A stretch of 15,627 nucleotides of DNA from an uncultured Lysobacter sp. (GTDB lineage: Bacteria > Pseudomonadota > Gammaproteobacteria > Xanthomonadales > Xanthomonadaceae), in assembly GCA_902805755.1 (NCBI GenBank), contig CADCUA010000330.1, positions 1 to 15,627 on the forward strand. The letters are read 5' to 3'. Position numbers and translations under genes: made by a program. Below, piece by piece: positions 15,469 to 15,627 of the stretch; within the stretch, counting starts at the first letter, position 1, and the number at the start of each line of letters is the position of its first letter. The notes below the pieces were generated by a model. That model was given only the letters and a program-made list of their open reading frames with translations. It was not told the DNA's origin and searched no databases.

Positions 15469-15627
15469 ATGCCCGACCTGCGCGTCACGTTTGTTCTGCT
15501 TGCCGCGCTCGCCCTGCCGGCCTACGCCGATGGCGTCGAGCACTACACGCTCGATCCCGTGCATACGCGCGTGATGTTCGCGGTCGAGCACGCGGGTTTT
15601 TCCAAGGCGCTGGGCACAGTTTCCGGG
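15469..15627 (+). CDS. YceI-family secreted protein, N-terminal part (cut by window edge)
   Basis: The first 53 residues are visible. A Sec signal peptide, MPDLRVTFVLLAALALPAYA, is followed by DGVEHYTLDPVHTRVMFAVEHAGFS and KALGTVSG. This is the beginning of the YceI lipocalin-like fold (consensus Y-x-I/L-D-P-x-H-S/T-x-V-x-F-x-V-x-H-x-G-x-S-x-x-x-G-x-F/V-x-G). The family binds polyisoprenoid-type lipids such as ubiquinone in the periplasm. The ATG at 15469 is the natural start of the signal peptide. It is divergent from the sensor kinase (135 nt), so the kinase may influence it, but that is only positional. Confidence 0.85.
   Translation, partial: MPDLRVTFVLLAALALPAYADGVEHYTLDPVHTRVMFAVEHAGFSKALGTVSG

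Noticed and set aside
15334..15591. N-terminal extension of the sensor kinase to an ATG at 15591
   Set aside because: It would bury a clear signal peptide inside the protein and overlap the divergent yceI start; the ATG at 15333 has a good Shine-Dalgarno.

Overview
The window is GC-rich, densely coded chromosomal DNA, most like a member of the Xanthomonadaceae/Lysobacteraceae (Lysobacter, Luteimonas or Xanthomonas relatives). That placement is an inference from protein character (PyrB, AlgH/YqgE, AroK/AroB, HemE), from the gene order and from codon use; no rRNA or other taxonomic marker is present. No tRNA, insertion sequence, prophage, CRISPR array or toxin/defence system was found.

Layout. 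(1) 1-1764, minus strand: algH(yqgE) -> ruvX(yqgF) -> pyrB (cut by the window edge). The first two overlap by ATGA; a 209-nt leader with an inverted repeat lies before pyrB. (2) 1827-4163, minus: pilT -> pilU, the type IV pilus retraction ATPases, closed by a strong hairpin. (3) 4278-6339, plus, divergent from pilT: yggS -> proC -> DUF4426 lipoprotein. Blocks 1-3 match the order I remember around the pil/pyr locus of Pseudomonas aeruginosa, but without pyrR (between ruvX and pyrB) and without yggT (after proC). (4) 6391-7874, minus: pdxH -> a BtuF-like binding protein with no export signal, overlapping by ATGA. (5) 7945-11333, plus, divergent from pdxH: aroK -> aroB (ATGA overlap), then a small stand-alone WGR-domain gene, a 331-nt non-coding stretch rich in structured repeats, and hemE. 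(6) 11334-11748: 415 nt without a credible gene. (7) 11749-15333, minus: a 1194-residue hybrid sensor histidine kinase with a large periplasmic propeller. (8) 15469-end, plus: start of a secreted YceI-family protein, divergent from the kinase.

Functionally this is mostly housekeeping: pyrimidine, proline, PLP, shikimate and haem synthesis, Holliday junction/rRNA processing and twitching motility. Its order is conserved, so most genes can be named with confidence.

The least explained part is 9911-10133. A 77/78-nt unit there is repeated about 2.7 times, beginning inside the last codons of the WGR gene. The first two copies fold into the same stems, with three compensatory base-pair changes and GNRA-type tetraloops. 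It could be a REP-like element family or a structured RNA in the hemE leader. Other points worth a second look are the signal-less BtuF-like protein, the pyrB leader, and -10-like hexamers placed 6-8 nt before several start codons, which suggest leaderless mRNAs.
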